A stretch of 64,000 nt of DNA from Ruegeria marina (GTDB taxonomy: Bacteria; Pseudomonadota; Alphaproteobacteria; Rhodobacterales; Rhodobacteraceae). The stretch is from NCBI RefSeq assembly GCF_900101475.1, contig NZ_FMZV01000002.1, positions 186,001-250,000 of the forward strand, in the 5' to 3' direction. Both the position numbers and the translations under genes were made by a program. The notes beneath the pieces were generated by a model that saw only the letters and a program-made list of their open reading frames with translations, had not been told where the DNA came from and searched no databases. Position 1 is the stretch's first letter. Every line of letters starts with the position of its first letter. Below, piece after piece: positions 8,461 through 17,239 of the stretch.

Positions 8461-9720
8461 TCAGGCCCACGCTTCGGCGGGGCTGTAGGCCTCATAGCTG
8501 CGCTGTATCGCGATCTGGTCGGCCACGTGTTTCGCATCGTGCCAGACCCCCCAGATGAATGTCGAGCCGCGTCGCGACTGCCAGGGCAGGCCCAGAAAGT
8601 AGACCCCCGGTTCGCAGGACACGCCGCGCTGGTGGACGGGCCTGCCCGCACCGTCGAAGGCATCGACCTCCAGCCAGCCGAAATCCTGCCGGAACCCGGT
8701 GGCCCAGAGGATGGTGGAAATCCCCTCCTGCGCCAGATCAAGCTCCAGGATCGGATCGGTCAGGCAGTCCGGGTCGGGCCAGGCGACGCGGGCCTCGGGT
8801 TCCTCGGGCAGGTCGAGGCCCATTCGTTCGGCATAGGCATCGGCGGCATCCAGAACCGACAGGTAATTGGCGTCGCCATCGGCGATATTGGCGGCCAGGT
8901 CATCGGCAAAATGCAGAGCACCGTTTTCAAAGGACCGCGTCACCCCGACCAGCGTGATCCCCTCGCTGGCCAGACGCCGGAAATCCATCGTGGCGCCGCC
9001 ATAGGCGCCGCTGACCGCGATGGCCACATGTTCGCGGCCGGGTTCCAGCGCCGCCTGATCCCAGAGGCCCAGGACCCCCAGCCACCAGCAGTAGTCGCGT
9101 CCGCGATAGGCGCGCGGCGGCCGGTCATGCGCCCCGATCGACAGGAACACCCGGCGCCCAGCCCGGTTCAGTTCATCAGCGATCTGGGCGCCCGAGGACC
9201 CGCCGCCCACGACCAGCACCGCGCCGTCGGGCAACTGGCCTGGATTGCGGTAGTCGAAGGAATGCAGCTGGGTCACGCCGGCGTCCCCGGGCACCAGCGG
9301 CGGAATGACCGGGTACTGGAACGCGCCGGTGGCTGCGATGATCCGCTGCGCCTCGATCACACCCTGCGAAGTTTCGACCCGGAAACCGGACCGTCCCGGC
9401 AACCGCGTGGCGCGCCGGACCTCGATCCCCGTGCGGATCGGCGCGCCCACCATCTCGGCATAGGAACAGAGGTAATCGGCGACTTTCTCCTTGGCCGGGA
9501 AGTCGTCCGGCCCGCAACTGTCATGTTCGCGGTTCGGGAACCTGTCATGCCAGGCCGGGCCATTGGCCACCAGCGCATCCCAGCGGCCCGAGCGCCAGGC
9601 TTCGGCGACGCGGTTCTTTTCCAGCACCAGATGCGGCACGCCCAGCTGGCCAAGATGCTCGCTCATCGCGATCCCGGCCTGACCTGCGCCGACAACCAGC
9701 GTATCTATGCGTTCAACCAT
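8461..9720 (-). CDS. NAD(P)/FAD-dependent flavin monooxygenase (CzcO/YhiN-like)
   Basis: This is a 419-residue flavoprotein of the FMO/Baeyer-Villiger type. It has the FAD dinucleotide fold at the N-terminus (VVGAGQAG, residues 9-16) and a second nucleotide fold LVVGGGSSGAQIADEL for NADPH. The C-terminal signature ATGFRQDFGWL is followed by GVYFLGLPWQSRRGSTFIWG. The substrate is unknown; in this setting it probably oxidises an N-containing catabolite. ATG 9720 (MVERIDTLVVGAG) is favoured over the codon 11 residues upstream because GGAGGAG lies eight bases before it. Confidence 0.88.
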   Translation of the reverse strand: MVERIDTLVVGAGQAGIAMSEHLGQLGVPHLVLEKNRVAEAWRSGRWDALVANGPAWHDRFPNREHDSCGPDDFPAKEKVADYLCSYAEMVGAPIRTGIEVRRATRLPGRSGFRVETSQGVIEAQRIIAATGAFQYPVIPPLVPGDAGVTQLHSFDYRNPGQLPDGAVLVVGGGSSGAQIADELNRAGRRVFLSIGAHDRPPRAYRGRDYCWWLGVLGLWDQAALEPGREHVAIAVSGAYGGATMDFRRLASEGITLVGVTRSFENGALHFADDLAANIADGDANYLSVLDAADAYAERMGLDLPEEPEARVAWPDPDCLTDPILELDLAQEGISTILWATGFRQDFGWLEVDAFDGAGRPVHQRGVSCEPGVYFLGLPWQSRRGSTFIWGVWHDAKHVADQIAIQRSYEAYSPAEAWA

Positions 9721-9800
9721 CGTGCCTTGCTCCTCCGCCAATCGCGATTCCATGGACCCGACGGTAAAGAGGTATCCGAACTGCCGGAAATACGATTTGT

Positions 9801-9826
9801 CTAAGCATTGCTTGGGCCATGCCTAA
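9801..9826. promoter_or_regulatory. Imperfect dyad upstream of the FMO/Rieske genes
   Basis: CTAAGCATTGCTTGGGCCAT continuing GCCTAA forms an imperfect inverted repeat (CTAAGCAT against its near-complement GCCTAAG). It lies 80 bases upstream of the flavin monooxygenase start. Size and place suit a LysR-type operator, and the only nearby lysR gene is dead. This is inference from the sequence alone. Confidence 0.3.
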
Positions 9827-9879
9827 GTCAAACCTCTGTTTCCCTTCGATGCCTCACGCCATGCCGATGAACCCAAAGA

Positions 9880-10905
9880 TTAAACACCCCAGGTATCCCG
9901 CAAGCGGTAGCCCTCGGGCCAGGGGTCGTCCGGGTCCAGCATGTGCTGATGAATGCCGGTGATCCAGCCGCGTCCCGAGATCTCAGGCAGAATCGCCGGG
10001 CGGTCGCCCACCGTGGTCAGCCCGGCAATCCGGCCGGTAAATTCCGATCCGATAATCGAGGATGCGATGAACTGTTCCCCCTCGGCCATCTCGCCCCGCG
10101 CATGCAGGATCGCCATGCGCGCTGACACCGCGGTGCCGGTGGGCGAGCGGTCGATCTTGCCGGGCTGGATCGCCACGGCGGACCCGGCCCGCAACGTGCC
10201 ATCGCCCCGTTCGATCTCGCCCGCGAAGAGACAGAAGGAGATATGCCGCCAGTCGGGGTTCTCGGGGTGGCGAAAACCCAGCTGCGCATTTGCCGCATTG
10301 GTGATGGCGATCCCCAGTTCGGCCAGATCGCGGGCCCGGTCGCGGGCGATCTCGACCCCCACGTCGCCGGGCCGCACCACCACGAAACTGTCACCGCCAA
10401 AGGCGGTGTCCACCCGCACCCGCCCCACCCCCGGCACATCGAGCATGACATCCAGTTCAGCGGCAAAGGACGGCAGGTTGCGCACGAAGATGCGCTCGGC
10501 CTTGCCGCCCCGGCACTCGGCCCGAACCTGCACCAGCCCGCCCGGAGCCTCCAGTACCAGTTCGGTCACCGGCTCGACCATTTCGACCAGCCCGCTGTCG
10601 AGCAACACGGTGGCGACACAGATCGAGTTCGAGCCGGACATCGGCGGGGTGTCCTCGGGTTCCATGATGATGAAGGCGGCGTCGGCGCGCGGATCCTTGG
10701 GCGGCACCAGCAGGTTGACGTGCCGGAACACTCCGCCGCGCGGCTCGTTCAGCATGAAATTGCGCAACCGCCCGTCCCGCGCGATCCAGCTGCGCTGCTC
10801 CCACAGGGTCTCACCCGGCGGCGGGGCGACACCCCCGACGATGACATCGCCGACCTCGCCCTCGGCATGGGCGGAGATTACGTGAATGGTCTTGCTGCTG
10901 CGCAT
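9880..10905 (-). CDS. Proline racemase superfamily protein (hydroxyproline epimerase/dehydratase type)
   Basis: This is a 341-residue member of the proline racemase superfamily, which removes the alpha proton of proline analogues with two residues placed on either side of the ring. The first catalytic position lies in [16 protein letters not shown] and is Ser where racemases carry Cys (MCGHG). The second lies in [14 protein letters not shown] and is Thr where racemases have SPCGTG. Thr at the second site is typical of trans-3-hydroxy-L-proline dehydratases (Cys/Thr). A Ser/Thr pair is unusual as far as I know, so the reaction cannot be assigned. The start is ATG 10905 ([11 protein letters not shown]). 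Confidence 0.87.
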   Translation of the reverse strand: MRSSKTIHVISAHAEGEVGDVIVGGVAPPPGETLWEQRSWIARDGRLRNFMLNEPRGGVFRHVNLLVPPKDPRADAAFIIMEPEDTPPMSGSNSICVATVLLDSGLVEMVEPVTELVLEAPGGLVQVRAECRGGKAERIFVRNLPSFAAELDVMLDVPGVGRVRVDTAFGGDSFVVVRPGDVGVEIARDRARDLAELGIAITNAANAQLGFRHPENPDWRHISFCLFAGEIERGDGTLRAGSAVAIQPGKIDRSPTGTAVSARMAILHARGEMAEGEQFIASSIIGSEFTGRIAGLTTVGDRPAILPEISGRGWITGIHQHMLDPDDPWPEGYRLRDTWGV

Positions 10906-10970
10906 GTTGTCCTGCCTTGTCGTTTGATCCGGCCGGGGCGCCCCGGCGCGCGGCCGGACAGGCCCGGCCC

Positions 10971-11468
10971 TTAATGGGCGTGTTTTCCAGAATTGGTCAT
11001 GACTGTGCACGTGGCAAGCGGCAGTACCGGCTCGGTCAGCGAACACCAGCACAGGTTCGCACCCACCTGCCCGCCCGATGCCTGCAAGCGCGCGAGCGGT
11101 CCCTCGCCTGTCAACCTGTCCCGCACGCCCCGCCCGAAGGTGACAATCGCCGCGGTTCCTTCGGCGATGCGGCGGCCGTCGATCAGGTCCGCCAGCATCC
11201 GGCATTCGGCGGCCAAGGCATGCGGGCTGCCGATGGCGACAAGCTCGACCTTTTGTGGTCCGGGATAGAACTGCACCCAGGCACAGGCGAAATCCTCCGC
11301 CCCGAGCCCCGCATCGGTCGCGCCATCGACCAGGGCGGTGTCATGCTGCGGATGATGGGCATCGATCACCCGGCCCGTTTCGGGATCGGCCCCGGCCCGG
11401 AAACTCAGCCCCTCGTGAAAGTCCAGAACAGGCCCCGTCACCTCGGCCGCCACGATGCACTGCGCCAT
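10971..11468 (-). pseudogene. Aconitase X remnant: small-subunit start fused to large-subunit middle
   Basis: ATG 11468, with AGGGAGG before it, opens a 165-codon frame. Its first ~50 residues match the small (DUF126) subunit of aconitase X: LSFRAGADPETGRVIDAHHP then QHDTALVDG. The rest matches the large (DUF521) subunit: [20 protein letters not shown] and [12 protein letters not shown]. It stops after MTNSGKHAH, short of the true C-terminus. A deletion fused the two genes in frame and removed most of both. AcnX enzymes dehydrate cis-3-hydroxyproline or act in mevalonate metabolism. The neighbouring proline-racemase gene points to the hydroxyproline role. Confidence 0.8.
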
Positions 11469-11482
11469 GACCGCCTCCCTAC

Positions 11483-11905
11483 TCAGGCCACCACGCAACC
11501 ATGGGCATAGTGATCGCACGCGTCAATGAAGATGGTGTTGAACCCGGTGATCCGCGCCCAGCCGCCAATCGAGGGGATTATGCCCGGCCTCCCCGCCACC
11601 TCTGCCAAGGCCTCGACCCGGTCATGATACAGGGACCGGATGACGAATTCATGCACGACGTCGTCGTCGGGACGCAACTCGCCGCGCGCCGCCAGTTGCG
11701 CTATCCGGGCCGAGGTGCCGGTGCCGCAGTCCGGCCGGTCGATCGCCTTCTCGCCGGCAGTTCCGCGAAACGCTCCAGGCATGGCCCGCGCCAACCGGGA
11801 ACACCTTGGCATTCTCGATACCTGTGTCCGGAGTGATGCCGACCGCGCCGCGGCCCTGACCGCAGACCATATCCGTGGCGCACGCGATTCCCTGACCGAA
11901 CACAT
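11483..11905 (-). pseudogene. C-terminal remnant of a second proline-racemase-family gene
   Basis: From about 11755 downward the frame reads IDRPDCGTGTSARIAQLAAR, the second-Cys motif of 4-hydroxyproline epimerase or proline racemase, and then a normal C-terminal domain (YHDRVEALAEVAGRPGIIPS) ending GCVVA. The N-terminal half with the first catalytic Cys is missing. Upstream the frame is meaningless, and another frame reads VGITPDTGIENAKVFP before breaking. Unlike the intact paralogue at 9880, this copy had the classical Cys. It is 15 bases upstream of the aconitase X remnant, so both were probably cotranscribed before decay. Confidence 0.75.
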
Positions 11906-11950
11906 GGAGCGGCGGGTTCGCCGGTAATGAACCCGCTGCGCCGCGCCCGG

Positions 11951-14900
11951 TCAGAGCGACAACAGGAAGTCGTCGAAGACCAAAGCCGATCCGTCACTGG
12001 TTTCGAACGTGGCCGCGAGGATGTTGTCGAAGGCGGCCGTGTTCGTATTGCCCAGCGAATCCGCGAAACCGGCATCGTTGAAATCGAGCACAGTCGCGGC
12101 ATTCGAGGCGTCGATATTGTCAAAGACAAAGGAATCGAGTTCCACGATTTCGACTACATAGGTCGAAAAGCTGGCGTTGACCGGCGTTTCGGTCACGACC
12201 ACACCATAAGTGCGTACCGTCACCGACACGTCTTCGCTGATGGCCGCGTTGATCGACACACCGTCGAGGTTGAACGCCGTGGCGAGACCGGGTTGGAGAA
12301 CTGGCAATGTCGACCCGGGCGCCCCGAATTGGCCATTGAGCACAACTCGCGGCGCAGTCACCTCCTGGTTGATGCCTGGCGCGATGATGCCGAACAGGTC
12401 GTCGACCACCTGTTCGAAGACCGGTTGCCCCCGCTCATCCAGAACCGGCTGGTCGAATTCGTCCAGAACCGGCTCGAGACTGGTCGTGTAACCGCCCACC
12501 AGAACATTGTCGCCACCACTGGTGGTCTGGCCCAGGGTCACACCGGTCGCGCCCCGGCTCACGTCGATCTCGTCGGTTTCAATGACGGTCGCGACCCCCT
12601 GGAAGATGAAGCCGTCATAGCTGTCCACCAACACATCGGCGCGGGGTGTGTTCATGACCGGCAGAGGAATTGCCAAATCCGGATCGGGCGCCGAAAACGG
12701 TTCGAAATCCAGCACGAAACTGGTCGGGGCCGGAGGCGGCGGGGCGCCCGGATCGTCAAAAAGGGCCGTCACGACACCCTGGGTCGTGTCGGTCCCGTCA
12801 GTGACGGTAAAGACCAGGCTGCCATTGATGCTCTCGCCATCCGAAAGACCAAGATCGGCGAACGTGACGGTCACCACACCCGTTCCGGCATTGAAGTCAT
12901 AGCCGACGGAGCGGCCTTCCGTGCCGCCAAGCCGCAATTCACCCGGCGTGATGGTCAGCACATCCCCAAGGTCCGGATCGCTGACAAGCGCAGACAAGTC
13001 GATCTCAAGCGTCGGCGTGCCGGCGTCATCGACCACAACGGTGCCAAGATCCAGCGGAGCGACGACCGGGGCATTGTTGTCGTTGCTGTTGTCGACCCCG
13101 GTAAGGGCTAGGGCGATAACGCCGCTATCGGATGCCCCGGCGCTGTCTTCCACGGTAAAGGTCAGGTTCAGGTTGGCCAGTTCACCATCACCGAGGAAGG
13201 CATCCGTAGTGTCATTTCCGACCGGTGTGCTTTCGAGCATGTAGAACTGGCTCGGGTCGATCAGAATCGCGCCTTCTATCTGGGTGAAGTTGATCAACTG
13301 GTTGGTCAGGCTCCCGAAGCGAGTGCCACGGATTTCCGTGATCGTGGCCGTGTCGCCCGCATCGGGATCACTGACAAGATCCGCCAAAGCGATCTGGATC
13401 ATCGGACCATCCTCGGTGGCCGAGACCGAGGTATCCAGCGCCGTCGGCGGCGAGTTCGGCGGTGGCGGCAATACCAGATTGTCGGCGCCGTTGATGGTCA
13501 GGTTCAGCACTCCGCTGGCCGTATCGGACGCGGCATCACCGCTATCGTCCTGTACCACATAGGAAAACACGACTTGGGCCTGCTCACCGTCATCCAGCGC
13601 GAATCCCAGGTTGCTCGGGTCGATGCCGATCAGCCCGTCACCCACGATCTGGAAGTCGATCAGCCTGCTGTCACGGGTGATCCGGATATCCGAGAATGTC
13701 AGCACACCGCCTTCGGCATCCGTCACATAATCGCGCAGGTCGATGACGAATACGCCATCCGCCTCATCTACCGCCAAGGCTCCGGGATCGTCGGGAACGG
13801 GCGTTTCGTTTGCCCCCAAGACGTCGATTTCCAGCGTCGCGGTATCGACCCCTCCGTTGCCGTCATCGACCTCGACGGTGAACGTGTCGGTCTGGGTCTC
13901 ACCGTATTGCAGCGCCTGCACCGCAGCAGAGCCGTTGGCCAGGATATAGGTCCAGTCGCCCGTCGTCGGATCCACGCTGAGCGTGCCATAGGTCCCCGTG
14001 CCGCCGCCCTGAACGGAATATGTCAACGTATCGCTGGTATCCGGATCGCTCGCGGTTATGCCGCCGCTGGCTTGCTGAACCGCGCCGTCTTCCTCGACGG
14101 TGTCCACCACGTAATCGACCGATCCGATGGTCGGAGTGTCGTTCAACCCGTTTATCACGATGTCGAAGACTTGTTGTGTTACGTTGCCCTGCCCGTCCGA
14201 GACTTCGACCGTGGCCTGTTCGGTAACAGACTCATTGACCGCAAGATATTGATAGGCAGCCCCCGGATCGAACTCCAGACTGAATGAATATCCGATACCC
14301 ATGGGGGGAGACAGCGGTGTAGATCCGACCAACAGTGTCAGGGTTCCGCCCCCGGTTACCGATACCGAAGGATTGATCGCCGGCGTGCCGCCGTCGAAAT
14401 CATAGGCATCGACCGAAAAGACGACGGCATTGTCCTCGTCCGTCGACACCTCGTCGGGAACAACCAGCGGCGCATTCGCGCCTTCCAGGCTGAACGTGTA
14501 ATCATCGAACTGCAAGGCGCCGAAATGCCAGAGCCAGTCGGTACCTTCGTCTCCGTCCGAGTCGTCGACATCTGTGACGATCAGTGCATTCCGGAAACCG
14601 CCAACCTCCCATGTGTAGCCCAGGATCGAGCCATGAAACACGGCAATGTTGTCGCCGCCGTTGCCACGCAGGAAATCGTCGCCCAATCCGCCCGCAACAG
14701 TGTCGTTGCCGTCGCCGGCGTTCACTTCATCTTCACCATCCCCGCCGTCGATCGAGTCATTCCCGTCACCGCCGTTGATGTCGTCGTCTCCGGCCCCGCC
14801 CAGCAGGGTATCGTCGCCATCGCCACCGTTCAGCTTGTCATTGTCGTCGCCGCCATCAAGGAAGTCATTGTCGCCGCCACCGTTCAACTGATCCTCGCCA

Positions 14901-15052
14901 GCGAGACCAAGAATGGTATCATCGCCATCACCGCCGGAAATGACATTGCCGCTCTCATCCCCGAAAATTGAATCCGGCCCATCGCTTGAAGGAAAGCTCC
15001 CGCCACGATGTGTGCTGAAATCTGTCGGAAATACTGAATTCTGGATACTCAT
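11951..15052 (-). CDS. Large RTX/VCBS-repeat secreted protein
   Basis: This is a 1033-residue acidic, Gly/Asp-rich protein. Residues about 27-140 are glycine-rich calcium-binding nonapeptide repeats (GGDGDDTILG, NGGDGNDSIDGG). A segment IVTDVDDSDGDEGTDWLWHF then links to several VCBS/cadherin-like domains (SDPDTSDTLTYSVQ, YGTLSVDPTTGDWTYI, GETQTDTFTVEVDDGNGG). There is no N-terminal signal peptide, and the C-terminus DGSALVFDDFLLSL is compatible with a type I secretion signal, so export by an ABC/HlyD/TolC system is likely. The repeats stand at the N-terminus rather than the usual C-terminus. GTG 15055 is an alternative start. No secretion genes are adjacent. Confidence 0.88.
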   Translation of the reverse strand: MSIQNSVFPTDFSTHRGGSFPSSDGPDSIFGDESGNVISGGDGDDTILGLAGEDQLNGGGDNDFLDGGDDNDKLNGGDGDDTLLGGAGDDDINGGDGNDSIDGGDGEDEVNAGDGNDTVAGGLGDDFLRGNGGDNIAVFHGSILGYTWEVGGFRNALIVTDVDDSDGDEGTDWLWHFGALQFDDYTFSLEGANAPLVVPDEVSTDEDNAVVFSVDAYDFDGGTPAINPSVSVTGGGTLTLLVGSTPLSPPMGIGYSFSLEFDPGAAYQYLAVNESVTEQATVEVSDGQGNVTQQVFDIVINGLNDTPTIGSVDYVVDTVEEDGAVQQASGGITASDPDTSDTLTYSVQGGGTGTYGTLSVDPTTGDWTYILANGSAAVQALQYGETQTDTFTVEVDDGNGGVDTATLEIDVLGANETPVPDDPGALAVDEADGVFVIDLRDYVTDAEGGVLTFSDIRITRDSRLIDFQIVGDGLIGIDPSNLGFALDDGEQAQVVFSYVVQDDSGDAASDTASGVLNLTINGADNLVLPPPPNSPPTALDTSVSATEDGPMIQIALADLVSDPDAGDTATITEIRGTRFGSLTNQLINFTQIEGAILIDPSQFYMLESTPVGNDTTDAFLGDGELANLNLTFTVEDSAGASDSGVIALALTGVDNSNDNNAPVVAPLDLGTVVVDDAGTPTLEIDLSALVSDPDLGDVLTITPGELRLGGTEGRSVGYDFNAGTGVVTVTFADLGLSDGESINGSLVFTVTDGTDTTQGVVTALFDDPGAPPPPAPTSFVLDFEPFSAPDPDLAIPLPVMNTPRADVLVDSYDGFIFQGVATVIETDEIDVSRGATGVTLGQTTSGGDNVLVGGYTTSLEPVLDEFDQPVLDERGQPVFEQVVDDLFGIIAPGINQEVTAPRVVLNGQFGAPGSTLPVLQPGLATAFNLDGVSINAAISEDVSVTVRTYGVVVTETPVNASFSTYVVEIVELDSFVFDNIDASNAATVLDFNDAGFADSLGNTNTAAFDNILAATFETSDGSALVFDDFLLSL

Positions 15053-15216
15053 CACTCTCCCCTAACTCCTGAAGCCTGGTAACGAACACAGCCAAATCCA
15101 CCCGCGCACGTTGCAACCAAGGTCTATTGCTCATAGGCTACGCATAAATAACGAAAAAAAACAGAAAATTTCGTTGACAGCCGAACAGGGCGCTTCACAA
15201 CGTCCGTTCAAACTCC

Positions 15217-17214
15217 ATGGTGGCCAAATGTGGCACTCCGGTCGATTTTTCCTTGGAAGAATCGTGGACAATACTTACACGGCGTGCCCGTGACCGACCA
15301 ATCAATCCGCGAAAGGCTGGGATATTGAAACAAGCGTTCGAAGCACCCCATGCTGTCTATGGTGTCGAGAAATGGGGCAAGGACCTGATCGTCGTCACCG
15401 GGGACGGAGAGATCGGTCTTCGCAATCCGGCCAGGCCGGACGCCCCGGCAGTCAGCCTTCCCGAAATCCTGCGCGATCTCGAACAACGCGGGATCCGCGC
15501 GCCAATGCTTTTGCGGATCAGTTCCTATCTCGAAAACGAGATCGCCCATATCAACAACAGCTTCGCTGAAGCGATTGCACGGTCGGGCTACAAGGGCGTC
15601 TATCGCGGCGTTTTCCCGATCAAGGTCAACCAGCAGGCCCAGGTGATCGACCGCATCGTCGAGTTTGGCCATCGCTACAACTATGGGCTCGAGGCCGGGT
15701 CGAAACCTGAACTGGTGATCGCGCTGGCACACAAGCTGGCACCCGAGGCGCTGATCGTCTGCAACGGGGTCAAGGACGCCGAGTTCATCCGCCTTGCCAT
15801 CCTCAGCCGCAAGCTGGGCTTCAACACGGTCATCGTGCTGGAAAGCCCGAAAGAGGCCGAGACCGTCATCGAGGTGTATAAAGAACTCGGGATCGAGCCG
15901 CTGCTGGGCGTGCGCGTGAAGCTCACCAACCAGATCAGCGGCAAATGGGAGGAAAGCTCGGGCGACCGCTCTTCCTTCGGCATGAATACCGATCAGCTGG
16001 TGCGGGTGGTGGACAAGCTGCGCGATGCCGGGCTGATCCATTGCCTGAAACTGCAACATTCGCATCTGGGCAGCCAGGTGCCCGACGTCAACGACGTGCG
16101 CCGCGCCGTGGGCGAGGCCTGCCGCTATTTCACCGAACTCAACGCCGAAGGCGTACCACTCAGCCATCTGGACCTCGGCGGCGGCATGGGCGTCGACTAC
16201 ACCGGCGAGAAACGCGCCACCGAGAACTCGATCAACTACACGGTCGAGGAATATTGCGCCAATGTCGTGGAAACCGTGGCCTATGCGATGGACGAGGCAG
16301 GTGTGGATCACCCGACGATCGTCACCGAAAGCGGCCGCGCAGTGGTGGCGACCTCGTCGATGCTGGTCTTCAACGTGCTGGAAAGCACGCTCTACGACGC
16401 GCCCACCGCGCCCGGCGTCGAACCCGATGACCACCATCTGGTGGCCGACCTGGCCGCCGTCGACGGCTACCTGACACCCGCGCGGCTTCAGGAATGCTGG
16501 AACGACGCAACATTCTACCGCAACGAATTGCGGGCGCTGTTCCGCCGCGGCTATGTCGGGCTGCGCCAGATGGCAAGGGCCGAACGAATCTACCTGTCGC
16601 TGATGGCGCGGATCAAGACCATGGTGGCCGAAGTCGAGGCCGAGACCGACCTTGATGTACAGATGGAAAAGATCGCCGACATCTACCACTGCAACTTTTC
16701 CCTGTTCCAGTCGCTGCCCGATGTCTGGGCCATCGACCAGCTGCACCCGATCGTGCCGCTCCAGATGCTGAACCGGGAACCCGACCGCCGCGCGGTCCTG
16801 TCCGACATCACCTGCGACAGCGACGGCAAGGTCGACCGCTTCATCCTGGCGGATGGCGTGTCTCCCTCCCTGCCGGTGCATTCGCTGCCCGAGGACGAGG
16901 ACTATTACCTCGGTGTCTTCTTCGTAGGCGCCTATCAGGAAACGCTGGGCGATCTGCACAACCTTTTTGGCGACACCAATGTCGTCACCATCGACCTGCG
17001 CGCCGACGGCGGCTTCGACCTGCTGCACGAGCAGGAGGGCGACACGATTTCCGAGGTGCTCTCCTATGTCGAATACGATCCGGCCGATTGCGTCGCCGCC
17101 TTCCGCAAGCTTGTGGACGGCGCCATTTCGAATGGCGGCCTCAAGGCCAGCGAACGCAAGCTGATCATCGGCGCCTATCGCGACAGCATCAACGGCTACA
17201 CCTATTACGAATAA
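15217..17214 (+). CDS. speA: Biosynthetic arginine decarboxylase
   Basis: This PLP fold-III enzyme converts arginine to agmatine. The PLP lysine is K136 in YRGVFPIKVNQQAQ. HSHLGSQVPDV, DLGGGMGVDYTG, TESGRA and the C-terminal-domain Cys in ITCDSDGKVDRFI are all present. The open frame gives 665 residues. Relatives usually start about 10-15 residues before YGVEKWG, so the real start may be TTG near 15325 rather than ATG 15217; no good ribosome site decides this. It is the first gene of the run speA, carboxyspermidine dehydrogenase, nspC, speB that makes spermidine. It is divergent from the RTX gene across about 160 bases. Confidence 0.93.
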   Translation: MVAKCGTPVDFSLEESWTILTRRARDRPINPRKAGILKQAFEAPHAVYGVEKWGKDLIVVTGDGEIGLRNPARPDAPAVSLPEILRDLEQRGIRAPMLLRISSYLENEIAHINNSFAEAIARSGYKGVYRGVFPIKVNQQAQVIDRIVEFGHRYNYGLEAGSKPELVIALAHKLAPEALIVCNGVKDAEFIRLAILSRKLGFNTVIVLESPKEAETVIEVYKELGIEPLLGVRVKLTNQISGKWEESSGDRSSFGMNTDQLVRVVDKLRDAGLIHCLKLQHSHLGSQVPDVNDVRRAVGEACRYFTELNAEGVPLSHLDLGGGMGVDYTGEKRATENSINYTVEEYCANVVETVAYAMDEAGVDHPTIVTESGRAVVATSSMLVFNVLESTLYDAPTAPGVEPDDHHLVADLAAVDGYLTPARLQECWNDATFYRNELRALFRRGYVGLRQMARAERIYLSLMARIKTMVAEVEAETDLDVQMEKIADIYHCNFSLFQSLPDVWAIDQLHPIVPLQMLNREPDRRAVLSDITCDSDGKVDRFILADGVSPSLPVHSLPEDEDYYLGVFFVGAYQETLGDLHNLFGDTNVVTIDLRADGGFDLLHEQEGDTISEVLSYVEYDPADCVAAFRKLVDGAISNGGLKASERKLIIGAYRDSINGYTYYE

Positions 17215-17239
17215 CCCACCAGCCAGAGGAGAACTTCCC

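Noticed and set aside
14640-14990. Direct DNA repeats inside the RTX gene considered as a mobile or tandem element
   Set aside because: They are the codons of the glycine-rich calcium-binding nonapeptides and keep the frame.
15174-15179. TTGACA as a -35 box for speA
   Set aside because: No acceptable -10 sequence at 16-18 bases downstream, so not listed as a promoter.
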